NCBI RefSeq assembly: GCF_900458815.1
Contig: NZ_UHDZ01000001.1
Location: forward strand, 1,736,001 to 1,800,000
Origin: Staphylococcus saccharolyticus
GTDB lineage: Bacteria; Bacillota; Bacilli; Staphylococcales; Staphylococcaceae
DNA length: 64,000 nucleotides
Reading direction: 5' to 3'
The first letter of the stretch is position 1; the number at the start of each line of letters is the position of its first letter. Positions 29,406 through 38,887 of this stretch are shown piece after piece. The notes under the pieces were generated by a model, which had not been told where the DNA came from, did not search any database, and saw nothing but the letters and a program-made list of their open reading frames with translations. The translations under genes and the position numbers were made by a program.

Positions 29406-30791
29406 TTAAGTTAAATAAGACATAAATGAAGTCGCTAAACCAAAATAGATTAACATACTTACTATGTCGTTAATTGTTGTAATAAACGGACCACTAGCAA
29501 CAGCTGGGTCAATTTTAAATTTGTTCATTACAAGTGGAATCATAGAGCCCACTAATGTACCTACGGTCATGGCACAAGTCAGACTTCCACCTACTATTAA
29601 CGCTAATAGTGGCGTTCTGTAAATAATTAATATGATAAAGAAAAGAACAGTTGCACAAACGAGACCAGATAAAAAGCCACTTCCCGCCTCTCTTAACGCA
29701 ATTTTAAATTTACTCTGTTCATTGATTTCACCTGTAGAAATATTACGAACAGAAACGGCTAATGATTGTGTTCCTGAATTTCCTGACATTCCACTAATGA
29801 TAGGTATAAAGGCAGCCAATAGTGCCACTTGCGATAAAGTATTTTCAAAGCTTCCTAATATTGTAGCCGTAATCATTCCTAAAAATGTCAAAACAATTAG
29901 CCAGGGTAATCTTTTACTTGCTGTTTTCACAACCGAATCACCTGTTGAGTCAATATCAGACACACCGGCTAAACGAGAGTAGTCTTCACTTGCCTCTTCA
30001 TCCATAACATCTAAAATATCATCAATTGTAATAATACCTAAAAGATGATTCTGATAATCTACAACAGGAATTGCAATGAAGTCGTAGTCTCTCATTAATT
30101 GAGCTACATCTTCTTGGTCATCACCAACATTAGCGCTAATTACACGTTCGCCCATAATATCTTCTATATATGAATCATTTTCAGCTACAATTAAATCTCT
30201 CAAAGAGAGTACTCCGACTAGCTGATCAGCTTCATTAACCGCAAAAATAACGTAAATTGTTTCGGCATCAGGTGCTTGTTCTTTAACGTGCATGAGCGCC
30301 TCTTTAACTGGCGTTGTTGCCTTGAGAGAAATATACTCGGTAGTCATAATACCACCGGCAGTATCTTCTTCATAATGTAATAAAGCCTTAATTTCATTAG
30401 CTTCATCTTTATCCATTAAAGTTAGTAAGCTTGCAACCTTAGGTTTCGATAACTCATTTAAAATATCTACTGAATTATCATAAGACATTTCTTCTAAAAC
30501 ATGGCTTGCATAATTCGCATCCATCTTATCAAATAAACTTTCATAGTCATCGTCATCAAAATCTAATTGATCAAAGAAATTCGCTACTTCTTTTGGAGAT
30601 AAAAACTCAAATATTTTTTGTCTATTTTCATCGGTAGTATCCTCAAAGTATTCACTTTGTTCGTAGTTATGTAAGGTCAAGAACTCATCTCTAAATTGAT
30701 TAATACCATTATCATCTAATAATTGATCAAATAACTCTTTTTCATAAACATCTTCACGCACGTTTTCTTTTATCTCAGTGTCGTTAGCCAA
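29406..30791 (-). CDS. mgtE: Magnesium transporter MgtE
   Basis: A 461-residue Mg2+ channel/transporter. Layout: N-terminal superhelical MgtE_N domain (about 20-130, with DFDDDDYESLFDKMD), two CBS domains (about 140-265, with DIDSTGDSV after), then five membrane helices. The pore-region sequence SGMSGNSGTQS is present. Translation appears to start at TTG 30791 after GGAGGTG. It overlaps nothing and lies 25 bp after the pseudouridine synthase gene. No M-box riboswitch fits in the short upstream gap. Intact. Confidence 0.93.
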   Translation of the reverse strand: MANDTEIKENVREDVYEKELFDQLLDDNGINQFRDEFLTLHNYEQSEYFEDTTDENRQKIFEFLSPKEVANFFDQLDFDDDDYESLFDKMDANYASHVLEEMSYDNSVDILNELSKPKVASLLTLMDKDEANEIKALLHYEEDTAGGIMTTEYISLKATTPVKEALMHVKEQAPDAETIYVIFAVNEADQLVGVLSLRDLIVAENDSYIEDIMGERVISANVGDDQEDVAQLMRDYDFIAIPVVDYQNHLLGIITIDDILDVMDEEASEDYSRLAGVSDIDSTGDSVVKTASKRLPWLIVLTFLGMITATILGSFENTLSQVALLAAFIPIISGMSGNSGTQSLAVSVRNISTGEINEQSKFKIALREAGSGFLSGLVCATVLFFIILIIYRTPLLALIVGGSLTCAMTVGTLVGSMIPLVMNKFKIDPAVASGPFITTINDIVSMLIYFGLATSFMSYLT

Positions 30792-30816
30792 TGTTCACAC
30801 CTCCAAAGCATGTTTA

Positions 30817-31671
30817 TTATAGCATATTGAATATTTTTATTAATTGTTTGTAATCAATACTTATTAGTATCTCGTAGTTATAAATTGGATGAACAAATTT
30901 TATTAAATTACACTGTAATGCTTGTCCTTTAATCTCCTTATGTCCCCCTCCATATAAATCATCACCTACAAGTGGATGACCTATATGTTTAAAATGTACG
31001 CGAATTTGATGAGTACGCCCAGTATGTAATTTAACTTTACACAAGCTAGCTATGTTATTTTGTTTTAACGTTTCATAGCTTGTTTTAGCATATTTGCCTT
31101 CTTTTGAAACATGCCTTGTTATAATACTATCATTCGTTCTAGCAATAGGCGCCTCAATAATATTTGAAGTTTCTGTACAACCATAAACTAAGCAAGTATA
31201 CTCTTTTTCAAATCGGACCTTTGAAAACAAATGATGAACATGTCCTATTTTCGCAAATACAACTAATCCCATTGTATTACGATCTAATCTTGTCACAAGA
31301 TGAGGATTTGTTTGTTCCCCTTTATTTATTAGGTATGCTAATACTTGTTCTACCAAACTTTCATGAGGATGTTCTCTTGAAGGTGCACAATTTTGATTTT
31401 GTAATTTATTTACTACAAGAATATAATCATCTTCATAAATAACATCTAATGTCATATAATAGGGAATTAAATTTTTACTTGGTGTTTCTGGTGGAAAGTG
31501 AACTTGCAAAACATCGTCTTTTACTAATTCTTTCCTAACAGTAACTGGTTTATCATTTACAATTAAAGCGCCATTAAGTTTAATGGCGCTAATAGTCCTT
31601 TTAGAGTAATTTTGACTTTGCAAAAATGATTTCACTGTTTCAACAGTCTTGATTTCGTATAACAACATCAT
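30817..31671 (-). CDS. RluA-family 23S rRNA pseudouridine synthase (RluD-type)
   Basis: A 284-residue enzyme with an N-terminal S4-like segment ([26 protein letters not shown]) and the RluA catalytic domain containing [15 protein letters not shown], in which the Asp is the catalytic residue, and [29 protein letters not shown]. It isomerises uridine in 23S rRNA; the exact position is not certain from sequence. The start overlaps the nadK stop (ATGATG over TGA), so translation is coupled. Intact. Confidence 0.9.
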   Translation of the reverse strand: MMLLYEIKTVETVKSFLQSQNYSKRTISAIKLNGALIVNDKPVTVRKELVKDDVLQVHFPPETPSKNLIPYYMTLDVIYEDDYILVVNKLQNQNCAPSREHPHESLVEQVLAYLINKGEQTNPHLVTRLDRNTMGLVVFAKIGHVHHLFSKVRFEKEYTCLVYGCTETSNIIEAPIARTNDSIITRHVSKEGKYAKTSYETLKQNNIASLCKVKLHTGRTHQIRVHFKHIGHPLVGDDLYGGGHKEIKGQALQCNLIKFVHPIYNYEILISIDYKQLIKIFNML

Positions 31672-32477
31672 CTTTCATCATCACTAGAAATAAACGAGTC
31701 ATGTACCCTTTTCCAAAATGGGAAAGGACGAAATCTAGCAAAGCGAACTTTTTCATCTGCGACTCTAAATTGAATGGCATTTACATTTTTATGTTTAATA
31801 CTTACATGGTCAATTGTCGTTCTAATCGTATCATGATTGACTGGTGTAATTAGACAAGTATGGTGCTTTGGTAATACTAAAGGGGACCCTACAGTTCTAA
31901 ACACTCTGTTGTTAATTGAAGCAATCTCAGCTATTTGCATTGCTTCTAGTGAAGGATGAATCAGTGCACCACCTAGAGCTTTATTATATGCAGTTGAACC
32001 TGATGGTGTAGAAATGCATAGTCCATCTCCTCTAAACCGTTCAAAATGTTTGCCTCGTATGTTTACGTCCACAACTAATGTCGAACCATTTTCAGTTTTC
32101 ATTGTAGCTTCATTCAAAGCTAAATACCTTGTTTCATAACCGTTATCATTATTCCTCACTATTAATTCAAGTAACGGATATTCAATGACTTGAAATTCTG
32201 AATTATTAATTTCGATAATTAACTTTTCAACCTCATGTGGTAACCAATCAGCGTAGAAACCAAGATGCCCAGTGTGTATTCCGACAAACGCAACTTTGGA
32301 TAACATATGACTATATTGATGAAAAGCTTGTAATAATGTCCCATCTCCACCTACAGAAATGACAATTTCAGGATTTTCATTGTCTTCCACCATCTGAAAG
32401 TCTTTCATATGATTAATCATTTTATGTTTTAAAGCGTGCGACTTTGAATCACCTTTTGTAAGGATTGTATAACGCAT
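31668..32477 (-). CDS. nadK: NAD kinase
   Basis: A 269-residue inorganic polyphosphate/ATP NAD kinase that makes [16 protein letters not shown] (about residues 43-54), LALNEATMK and the nucleotide region [28 protein letters not shown] are present. I prefer the second of two adjacent ATGs (32477), which has better spacing from GAGGTG. Follows relQ by about 13 bp in one operon. Intact. Confidence 0.95.
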   Translation of the reverse strand: MRYTILTKGDSKSHALKHKMINHMKDFQMVEDNENPEIVISVGGDGTLLQAFHQYSHMLSKVAFVGIHTGHLGFYADWLPHEVEKLIIEINNSEFQVIEYPLLELIVRNNDNGYETRYLALNEATMKTENGSTLVVDVNIRGKHFERFRGDGLCISTPSGSTAYNKALGGALIHPSLEAMQIAEIASINNRVFRTVGSPLVLPKHHTCLITPVNHDTIRTTIDHVSIKHKNVNAIQFRVADEKVRFARFRPFPFWKRVHDSFISSDDER

Positions 32478-32490
32478 CATTTACACCTCA

Positions 32491-33126
32491 TTAGTCATTT
32501 TCATGCTTTTTAGCACGTTTTTGCGTGTAATACTTTTGTGCTTCTTGAATTTCATCTTTGATTTCAGACATTTCTTCATCTAGTAAATATGCTGCTTCAG
32601 CCGCTCTTTCTAAACGATGTTGTATTTCATCTGGATAGTCACCATCATATTTATAACGAAGCGTGTGTTCAATCGTAGCCCAAAAGTTCATTGCTAATGT
32701 TCTAATTTGAATCTCAGCTAAAATATGCTTTTGTCCATTTAACGTTTCGATGGGATATTTTATAATAACGTGATAAGAACGATAGCCACTTTCTTTAGTA
32801 TTGCGAATATAATCTCTCTCTTCGACAACTTTAAAATCTCTTCGTTGTTTCAAAATATCAACAACAATGTCAATGTCATCTACAAACTGACACATGATTC
32901 TTAGCCCAGCGACGTCATACATTTCTTCATGTAAACGGTCAAAAGGTATACCCCTTTTATTCGCTTTATCAATAATACTTGAAATAGGCTTTACTCTCCC
33001 GGTTACAAATTCGATGGGTGATGTATTTTCACCTATTTCATACTGTTTTCTTAGACCTTTGAGTTTAACCTTTAACTCATCTACTGCTTGTTTATAAGGT
33101 GTTAAAAATTGATCCCACTGGTTCAT
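32491..33126 (-). CDS. relQ: Small alarmone synthetase RelQ
   Basis: A 211-residue (p)ppGpp synthetase without hydrolase domain. RelA/SpoT motifs include KGLRKQYEIGENTSPIEFVTGRVK, YDVAGLRIMCQFVDDID, ESGYRSYHVIIKYP and EIQIRTLAMNFWATIEH. In Firmicutes it forms a tetramer and responds to cell wall stress rather than ribosome stalling (family knowledge). First gene of the relQ-nadK-rluD operon. GCGGAGTGAAACAAA precedes the ATG. Intact. Confidence 0.95.
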   Translation of the reverse strand: MNQWDQFLTPYKQAVDELKVKLKGLRKQYEIGENTSPIEFVTGRVKPISSIIDKANKRGIPFDRLHEEMYDVAGLRIMCQFVDDIDIVVDILKQRRDFKVVEERDYIRNTKESGYRSYHVIIKYPIETLNGQKHILAEIQIRTLAMNFWATIEHTLRYKYDGDYPDEIQHRLERAAEAAYLLDEEMSEIKDEIQEAQKYYTQKRAKKHEND

Positions 33127-33142
33127 TTTGTTTCACTCCGCT

Positions 33143-33490
33143 TCATTCTAGTTCGAAATTTTTTTCAACAGCTGAAACAAACTCCTTACCATAGTTATTA
33201 TTTCCTTCTATATTATCTAACACGTAATCTAATTCTTCTTGGAAATGCTCTAATTCTAAATGATTATTAATAATCACTTTTTTATCTCGATTTTCATGTA
33301 ACATCGACCACGTTTCCTGTACAAAAATTAAATATGAATATGATTGTCCATTGTCTAAAAGATATGCAAAACCGTAATTATCACTATCAACAAGCATTTG
33401 TCCTACTTCCTCTAGTCCCTCTGTCGATTCATCTGAGAAGCAATAAATGCCATCGTCTTTTAGTTTCATTTCATTTATGTAAATACGCAT
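33143..33490 (-). CDS. UPF0738 family protein (YjbL-like)
   Basis: A 115-residue acidic cytoplasmic protein. [21 protein letters not shown], then [33 protein letters not shown], corresponds to the UPF0738 group conserved beside relQ in staphylococci and bacilli. No motif suggests a function. AGGAGGAAGACAAGC precedes the ATG. Probably co-transcribed with relQ. Intact. Confidence 0.82.
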   Translation of the reverse strand: MRIYINEMKLKDDGIYCFSDESTEGLEEVGQMLVDSDNYGFAYLLDNGQSYSYLIFVQETWSMLHENRDKKVIINNHLELEHFQEELDYVLDNIEGNNNYGKEFVSAVEKNFELE

Positions 33491-33687
33491 GCTTGTCTTC
33501 CTCCTTATTCCATATTATTTTAACATAATATAACCTTTCAAAACACGCCACAATTTACATAAAAATCTTTACCTAATTAACGATTTTTTACTTTTCTTAT
33601 GCTTAATTTAAATATTTAATGATCTAACTTCTTATAAAGTTATTTTCAGAAAACAATAAACCTCAGAAAAAGATATACATTTTTAGT

Positions 33688-33725
33688 ATGACGAATTACT
33701 TTTATTTATGATAGAAATTCGTCAT
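33688..33725. promoter_or_regulatory. Ten-bp inverted repeat in the divergent relQ/CYTH intergenic region
   Basis: ATGACGAATT (33688-33697) and AATTCGTCAT (33716-33725) form a perfect 10-bp inverted repeat with an 18-bp spacer. It lies between UPF0738-relQ (minus) and the CYTH gene (plus). No U-run follows directly, so a terminator is unlikely. It could be an operator bound by a dimer or tetramer. Regulator unknown. Confidence 0.45.
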
Positions 33726-33779
33726 AATGAAACATGCTAAAGATTTCGGCTTAAGAAATTAAATTAAGAGGTGTTTGGT

Positions 33780-34367
33780 ATGTCTACAAATAACGAAATT
33801 GAATTTAAACAAATTTTAAATAGATCTACTTATGAGGAAATTTATCACACTTACTTTAAAAATAAAAAAACCTTTACTCAAACCAATTATTATATAGATA
33901 CAAACCATTTTAAATTAAAACAGCATCATTCAGCATTACGCATCAGAGTAAAAGATAATCATTATGAAATGACTTTAAAAGTACCAGAGGATGCGGGTTT
34001 GACAGAATATAATCATATAGTAGATATTGAACCTCAACTTAATATGTCCATCAAACTTTCACAGTTACCAAGTGATATCAGAAAAATTGTAAAAAATGAA
34101 TTTAATGTATTTAACGATGAACTGGTTATTTTAGGACATTTAACAACACATCGTTTAGAAACACCTCACCAAAATGAACTTTTGGTATTAGATAAAAGTC
34201 AATACTTAGGAAAAACAGACTATGAATTAGAGTATGAAGTTCGTTCTCATGATGAAGGTTATGTTAAATTTAATCGTTTGTTAGAGGAGTTCAATTTAGA
34301 GCACAAAAAACCTTTAAATAAAGTACAACGCTTTTTTGAAGAAAAAAATGCAAGTAAAAAGAAGTAG
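33780..34367 (+). CDS. CYTH-domain protein (YjbK-like)
   Basis: A 195-residue triphosphate tunnel protein. The ExExK signature appears as NEIEFKQ at residues 5-10, and alternating basic and acidic strands follow (LRIRVKDNHYEMTLKVP, LEYEVRSHDEGYVKF). Family members hydrolyse triphosphates or polyphosphate, and in Bacillus YjbK sits near the relQ homologue. I chose ATG 33780 with AGAGGTG upstream; an in-frame GTG at 33771 lies inside that Shine-Dalgarno. Intact. Confidence 0.85.
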   Translation: MSTNNEIEFKQILNRSTYEEIYHTYFKNKKTFTQTNYYIDTNHFKLKQHHSALRIRVKDNHYEMTLKVPEDAGLTEYNHIVDIEPQLNMSIKLSQLPSDIRKIVKNEFNVFNDELVILGHLTTHRLETPHQNELLVLDKSQYLGKTDYELEYEVRSHDEGYVKFNRLLEEFNLEHKKPLNKVQRFFEEKNASKKK

Positions 34368-34448
34368 ACTTTTCCAAAAAGGCAAATTACTTTCAAATGT
34401 AAAAATTCATGTTATATTAGATATATATTAATGGAACACGGTGATAAT

Positions 34449-34809
34449 ATGTCTAAAACACCATATGAGTTAATAGGTCAAGACGCTTTATATCAAATAA
34501 TTGATAACTTTTATAATCTAGTCGAAAAAGACAATCGTATTAACTACTTATTTCCAGTAGACTTTAGTGAGACAAGTAGAAAACAATTTTTAACACAGTT
34601 TCTCGGCGGACCAGACTTATATACTCAAGAACATGGTCATCCCATGTTAAAAAGAAGACATATGGAATTTACCATTAGCGACTATGAGCGTGATGCATGG
34701 TTAGAGAACATGTATACTGCCATTCAACATGCAAATTTTCCTGCAAGTGTAGGAGATTATTTAATATGAACGACTACGTTTAACTGCAAATCACATGGTA
34801 AATTCCTAA
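34449..34809 (+). pseudogene. glb: Truncated haemoglobin (YjbI/Glb), 3' frameshift
   Basis: A group II truncated globin. Sequence MSKTPYELIGQDALYQIIDNFY to DAWLENMYTAIQHANFPASVGDYL is normal and retains the proximal His region (GHPMLKRRHMEF). An extra A near 34762 shifts the frame to a stop after GDYLI; removing it restores YERLRLTANHMVNS and a stop at 34807. About 15 C-terminal residues (last helix H) are lost, which likely destabilises haem binding. In Bacillus and Staphylococcus the gene sits before yjbH. The family binds O2/NO and may detoxify NO. Some residual function cannot be excluded. Confidence 0.85.
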
Positions 34810-34831
34810 ATCTAATTGTAGGTGAAAATAC

Positions 34832-35629
34832 ATGGCTGAAGAATTAAGAATCATGGAGAATAAGAGTCGTGAAGATACTAATCTATCACCTGTTAGCAAA
34901 ATAGAGATTTATTCTTTTTTTGATCCTTTTAGTAAAGATTGCTTTAAAATATCAGCAATCTTGTCAAAATTAAGAATTGAATATAATAAGTATATCCGAG
35001 TTCGACATATTTTAATCCCGTCTTTAAAGGTTTTAACAAAGTGCCAAGCTCAAAGTACTTCTGACTTTGATAATATCGCACTTGCCTATAAAGCTGCTGA
35101 ACTTCAAGGACGAGTGAGAGCTGAAAGATTTATTCATCTCATGCAAAATGAAATCATCCCTAAACGAGATATTATTACTGAGGATATGATTTGTGATTGT
35201 ATTAAAAATGCAGGCATTGATTATCAAGTATTTAAAGAAGATTTACAAAAAAGTAAACTTACTGATAGTTTAAAGGTGGATCTTCATATCGCACGTGAGA
35301 TGGAAATTGAACAATCACCATCACTCGTTTTCTTTAGTGAAGACATTCATGAAGAAGGATTAAAAGTTGAAGGCTTATACCCTTATCATATATATACTTA
35401 CATCATTAATGAATTAATGGGTCAACCAATTGAAAAGAATCTTCCTCCTAAATTAGAATATTATATTCAAAAGAAACAACTTGTAACAATGGAAGAATTA
35501 TTAACTATTTATGAGTGGCCTGAAAAGTTACTTAATAAAGAATTGAAGAAGTTATCATTACAGCAAAAAGTAGAGAAACTACAATATCCTGAAGGTGATT
35601 TTTGGAAATCAAAAATGCCTTCATGTTAA
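34832..35629 (+). CDS. spxH: Spx adaptor YjbH/SpxH
   Basis: A 265-residue DsbA-like thioredoxin-fold protein that brings Spx to ClpXP for degradation. SFFDPFSKDCFKISAIL carries the remaining active-region Cys, and KCQAQSTSDFDNIALAYKAAELQGRVRAERFIHLMQNEI is the typical helical insertion, followed by a C-terminal winged-helix-like region (TMEELLTIYEWPEKLL). The substrate, Spx, is encoded at about 40 kb in the same window. Intact, ending in a strong terminator; the C-terminal tail differs slightly from S. aureus. Confidence 0.93.
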   Translation: MAEELRIMENKSREDTNLSPVSKIEIYSFFDPFSKDCFKISAILSKLRIEYNKYIRVRHILIPSLKVLTKCQAQSTSDFDNIALAYKAAELQGRVRAERFIHLMQNEIIPKRDIITEDMICDCIKNAGIDYQVFKEDLQKSKLTDSLKVDLHIAREMEIEQSPSLVFFSEDIHEEGLKVEGLYPYHIYTYIINELMGQPIEKNLPPKLEYYIQKKQLVTMEELLTIYEWPEKLLNKELKKLSLQQKVEKLQYPEGDFWKSKMPSC

Positions 35630-35636
35630 TTATAAG

Positions 35637-35680
35637 AAAAGGATTCGGTTAAACCATACAGGTTTCAATCGAATCCTTTT
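35637..35680 (+). terminator. Terminator after spxH
   Basis: AAAAGGATTCG (35637-35647) pairs with CGAATCCTTTT (35670-35680) around a loop of about 22 nt that can itself pair partly. Confidence 0.85.
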
Positions 35681-35770
35681 TATATTTAAATTAATGTGTG
35701 TTGCTTAAAATTATTCTGAATAAAAAATGTATATTTAACCTATTTGGAAATATTATTTGAAATTAGACAT

Positions 35771-35868
35771 AAAAAAACGCCGTGTTTTATTACACGACGC
35801 TAAACAAAGGGGATGGGAGAAATTTTTCACTTCAAACAAAGGGGTATGTTTGTTATGTGATTAATTTC
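35771..35868 (-). ncRNA. rsaE: Small regulatory RNA RsaE (RoxS homologue)
   Basis: The minus strand of the pepF-spxH gap carries the RsaE pattern: 5' GAAATTAATCACATAACAAA, then ATACCCCTTTG, then CTCCCATCCCCTTTG, and a 3' hairpin GCGTCGTGT/ACACGGCGT followed by T7. C-rich single-stranded UCCC and CCCC boxes are its known seed regions for blocking ribosome binding sites. The location between pepF and the yjbH gene is the same as in S. aureus. Predicted length about 98 nt. RsaE dampens TCA cycle and folate/one-carbon genes and is induced by SrrAB under low oxygen/NO (established for S. aureus). Confidence 0.93.
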
Positions 35869-35876
35869 ATGCTCAT

Positions 35877-35905
35877 AATATAACATGGGATTTGCCCCTT
35901 TTCAA
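35877..35905 (-). promoter_or_regulatory. Promoter of rsaE
   Basis: On the minus strand TTGAAA (35900-35905), exactly 17 bp, then TATATT (35877-35882), with the predicted RNA 5' end near 35868. The spacer holds GGGGCAAATCCC, a partial dyad. An SrrA/ResD-type site might be near but I could not identify one with confidence. Confidence 0.8.
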
Positions 35906-35969
35906 CCTTTGTTTATTTATAAATTTAAATTGTCACAATCTGTTCAAATTGTAAGCGAATTCAATCATA

Positions 35970-37778
35970 TTAAGCTTTCATAAGCTTTTCAAAAGCATCT
36001 AATTTTTGTTCAAAAACTTCGCAAGCTTCTTCAATTGGTTTAGGAGTTGTCATATCCACACCAGCATTTTTCAATATCTCAATTGGATAATTTGAACTAC
36101 CTTTTTTCAAGAATTCGTTAATATATCGTTTTACAGCTGGCTCACCTTCCGTTAAAATTTGATGACTTAAACTTTGAGCAGCACTATAACCAGTTGCGTA
36201 TTGATATACATAATAGTTCATATAAAAATGTGGAATACGTGACCATTCTTTGCTAATATCTTCTTCAGTTTCTACTGCTTCACCAAAATACTGTCTATTT
36301 AACTTAGCATATTCTTCATTCATTCTATTAGGTGTTAATGGTTCGCCTGCTTCTTCGATTTGATGAATCTTATGTTCGAATTCAGCAAACATAGTTTGAC
36401 GGAACAACGTAGCTCTAAAACGTTCTAATTCTTGATTGAGTAATAATAAACGACGTTCATCATCTAAGTGCTTATCCATATAATCACTTAAAAGTGCTTC
36501 ATTACAAGTTGATGCGACTTCAGCAACAAATATAGTGTAATCACTTAAGTTAGATGGTTGGTTTTGACGACTAAAATAACTATGAGCAGAATGTCCAAAT
36601 TCATGCACAAGTGTATATAGATCAGATACAGTATCTGTCCAATTTAATAAAATAAATGGATTCGTTAAATGAGCGCCTGATGAGTATCCACCTGAACGTT
36701 TACCTTTATTTTCGAATACGTCTACCCAACGATTCTCCAATCCTTCTTTAACAACTCTTAAATACTCGTCACCCATTGGTTCAAGAGCTTTAAGCATCCA
36801 TGTTTTAGCTTTTTCATAAGGCATTTCAAATTTTACATCTTTGACTAATGGTGTATATAAATCATACATTTTTAAATCATCTATACCTAATAATTCTTTT
36901 CTTAGTTGAGTATATCTGTGTAGTAAAGGAAGGTATTTATGCACTGTTTTAACTAAATTATCATAAACCCCTTCAGGTATATGATTATTACTCAATGCAC
37001 GTTCACGTGCTGAACTATAGTTATGAGTTATAGCATTAAATACATTTTTCTTTACTTCTCCAGCTAAAGTGGCGCCTAGAGTATTATTATGTGCTCCATA
37101 CGCTTTATAAACGTTTCTAAATGCAGATTCTCTTAGTTGACGGTCGTCTGACTCTAAATATTTGATAAATGTACCTTGCGTCAATGGATGTGACTCACCA
37201 TCTTTATCGACAGCATCTTCGAACTCTAAATCTGCATTACTAAACATACCATACACATTTGATGGTGTTGATAATGCATCTTGTGCTTCAGTAAGTAATT
37301 TTTCAGTATCAGCATCTAAAATATGAGGGCGTTTTTCATTTATTAATTTCAAATCAAACTCATATTGTTTTAATTGCTCATTAGATTCAATAAAAGATTT
37401 AATCGTTGATTCGTCTAATTGTAATATTTCAGGTACTAAAAAGCTCCAAGCTGAACTAAATTTAATCACTAGTTGATGCGCTCGAGCTTCTAAACCAGTA
37501 TATTTATCATTGGCAGTATCTTGGTCTTGCTTTAAATGTGCGTAGACATATACTTTCTCTAATTTAGTACCGATTTCATCTTCTAAACTTAAAGCTTCAT
37601 AAAGCTTTTGTGCACTTTCCTCTAATTGACCTTTAAATTGTTCTTCTTTACCTAATTCACTTTCAACCTCTTTAAAAGCTGTTTCGAATGCTTCATCACT
37701 GTCAAATATAGTAGTTAGATCCCAAGTGTATTGAGGATATTTACGTTCTTGTTCTTCTCTTGTTAATTGTTGACTCAT
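35970..37778 (-). CDS. pepF: Oligoendopeptidase F
   Basis: A 602-residue M3 family zinc metallopeptidase that degrades peptides of roughly 7-17 residues in the cytoplasm. The active site LVHEFGHSAHSYF (HExxH) is at about residues 383-395, with the third ligand Glu region (FVAEVASTCNEALL) about 25 residues later. Usual length. AAGGAGGTTTACTAT precedes the ATG. With the opp operon dead and glb frameshifted nearby, this gene remains clean. Intact. Confidence 0.95.
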   Translation of the reverse strand: MSQQLTREEQERKYPQYTWDLTTIFDSDEAFETAFKEVESELGKEEQFKGQLEESAQKLYEALSLEDEIGTKLEKVYVYAHLKQDQDTANDKYTGLEARAHQLVIKFSSAWSFLVPEILQLDESTIKSFIESNEQLKQYEFDLKLINEKRPHILDADTEKLLTEAQDALSTPSNVYGMFSNADLEFEDAVDKDGESHPLTQGTFIKYLESDDRQLRESAFRNVYKAYGAHNNTLGATLAGEVKKNVFNAITHNYSSARERALSNNHIPEGVYDNLVKTVHKYLPLLHRYTQLRKELLGIDDLKMYDLYTPLVKDVKFEMPYEKAKTWMLKALEPMGDEYLRVVKEGLENRWVDVFENKGKRSGGYSSGAHLTNPFILLNWTDTVSDLYTLVHEFGHSAHSYFSRQNQPSNLSDYTIFVAEVASTCNEALLSDYMDKHLDDERRLLLLNQELERFRATLFRQTMFAEFEHKIHQIEEAGEPLTPNRMNEEYAKLNRQYFGEAVETEEDISKEWSRIPHFYMNYYVYQYATGYSAAQSLSHQILTEGEPAVKRYINEFLKKGSSNYPIEILKNAGVDMTTPKPIEEACEVFEQKLDAFEKLMKA

Positions 37779-37842
37779 ATAGTAAACCTCCTTGATTATA
37801 TCAATAGCTTAATTTTCTCATTTTAACATCATTTTTGCACGT

Positions 37843-38792
37843 TTAAGCATCCTCTAAAATATAATTCTTCAAATTGCTGATTAAGCCCTTTAAAATATTA
37901 AGTCGATTATATTTAACAGATGCAAAACTTCTAAATTTAACTTTTAGCAACAATTGTTTACTAACATCAGTATTATTATAATTATCTTTTAACAATAAAT
38001 ATTGTAACTGCCATTCAATAGGATAAGATAAAATGTATATTTGATTTGGTACTATAAATCCTATGCGCGTACAAACTTCTTCATCATATATCTTTAACTG
38101 ATACATTGCACTTAAGATTGACTCTAATACAGAATTAATTCTTCTACACTTGTTTGTATATAGTAAAATCTGTTTTTTAGATAATTTATATGTTTGGATT
38201 TGTCTTCCTTCACAATTATTAAATAACTCCTCTTCGCTACAAACTTTTTACCACTTATATTTTGAATTTGACTATAAAGAATCATTGACGAATCTGCAGA
38301 ATTCCAAGTTATCAACGTTCGACTAACAGTGTTTATAAAAGAGCTTTGAAATTGAGTTAACTCTAAATAACTTTTTCTTCGACAGATATCATCAATCAAC
38401 CAATAAACCTCTAATCCGATACTATTTAAGCCTAATGTTCTATGTATAATTTGAGAAACATTTATTTTAGACAATTGAACCTCTATAGCATAATGAGAAT
38501 CGACAACAATATCTGGATATTGTGAAATTTCAGCAAAATATGGCTCGATTTGAACATGACGATTTAATCGACGATATGCTTGTGATAAATACAATTTTAA
38601 ATGATAGTGTTGAGCGATATCTGTTTTTATACATTTATGCTTAGTTCTTCCTTTATGAGCAAAATGAGGAAGCATGGAACATCCATGTTTAAATACTACG
38701 CTACTCTTACAATAAGGACAAACATAGTGTTGACACTTACTAGCATTCTTGGCAAGGATTCTTTGTCCGTCTTGATTCATTGTTACTAACAT
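37843..38792 (-). pseudogene. coiA: Competence protein CoiA, frameshifted
   Basis: CoiA is a competence-induced protein needed for processing incoming DNA. The N-terminal 222 residues read MLVTMNQDGQRILAKNASKCQHYVCPYCKSSVVFKHG, with a Cys pair as zinc-like site, then IVVDSHYAIEVQLSKINVSQIIHRT, a nuclease-like core. After TSVEE the frame is lost; the continuation (INSVLESILSAMYQLKIYDEEV...NLKNYILEDA) is in a second frame ending at 37843. The sum is near the ~320 residues of intact homologues. Located between pepF and mecA as in other staphylococci. Mirrors the loss of comK in this same window. Confidence 0.85.
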
Positions 38793-38841
38793 AAATTCAC
38801 CTCATTATTAATAACGAAGTTTCTCATATTTTTACTTTGAA

Positions 38842-38872
38842 AATAAAAAACAAGGCCTTATCAGCGCCTTGC
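38842..38872 (-). terminator. Terminator after mecA
   Basis: CAAGGC (38851-38856) pairs with GCCTTG (38866-38871); the minus strand continues TTTTTTATTTTC. Confidence 0.85.
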
Positions 38873-38887
38873 TTAAAAACAATCGAT

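Noticed and set aside
29632..29982. A 116-residue plus-strand ORF inside mgtE
   Set aside because: Antisense to the conserved membrane domain of MgtE; no start signal.
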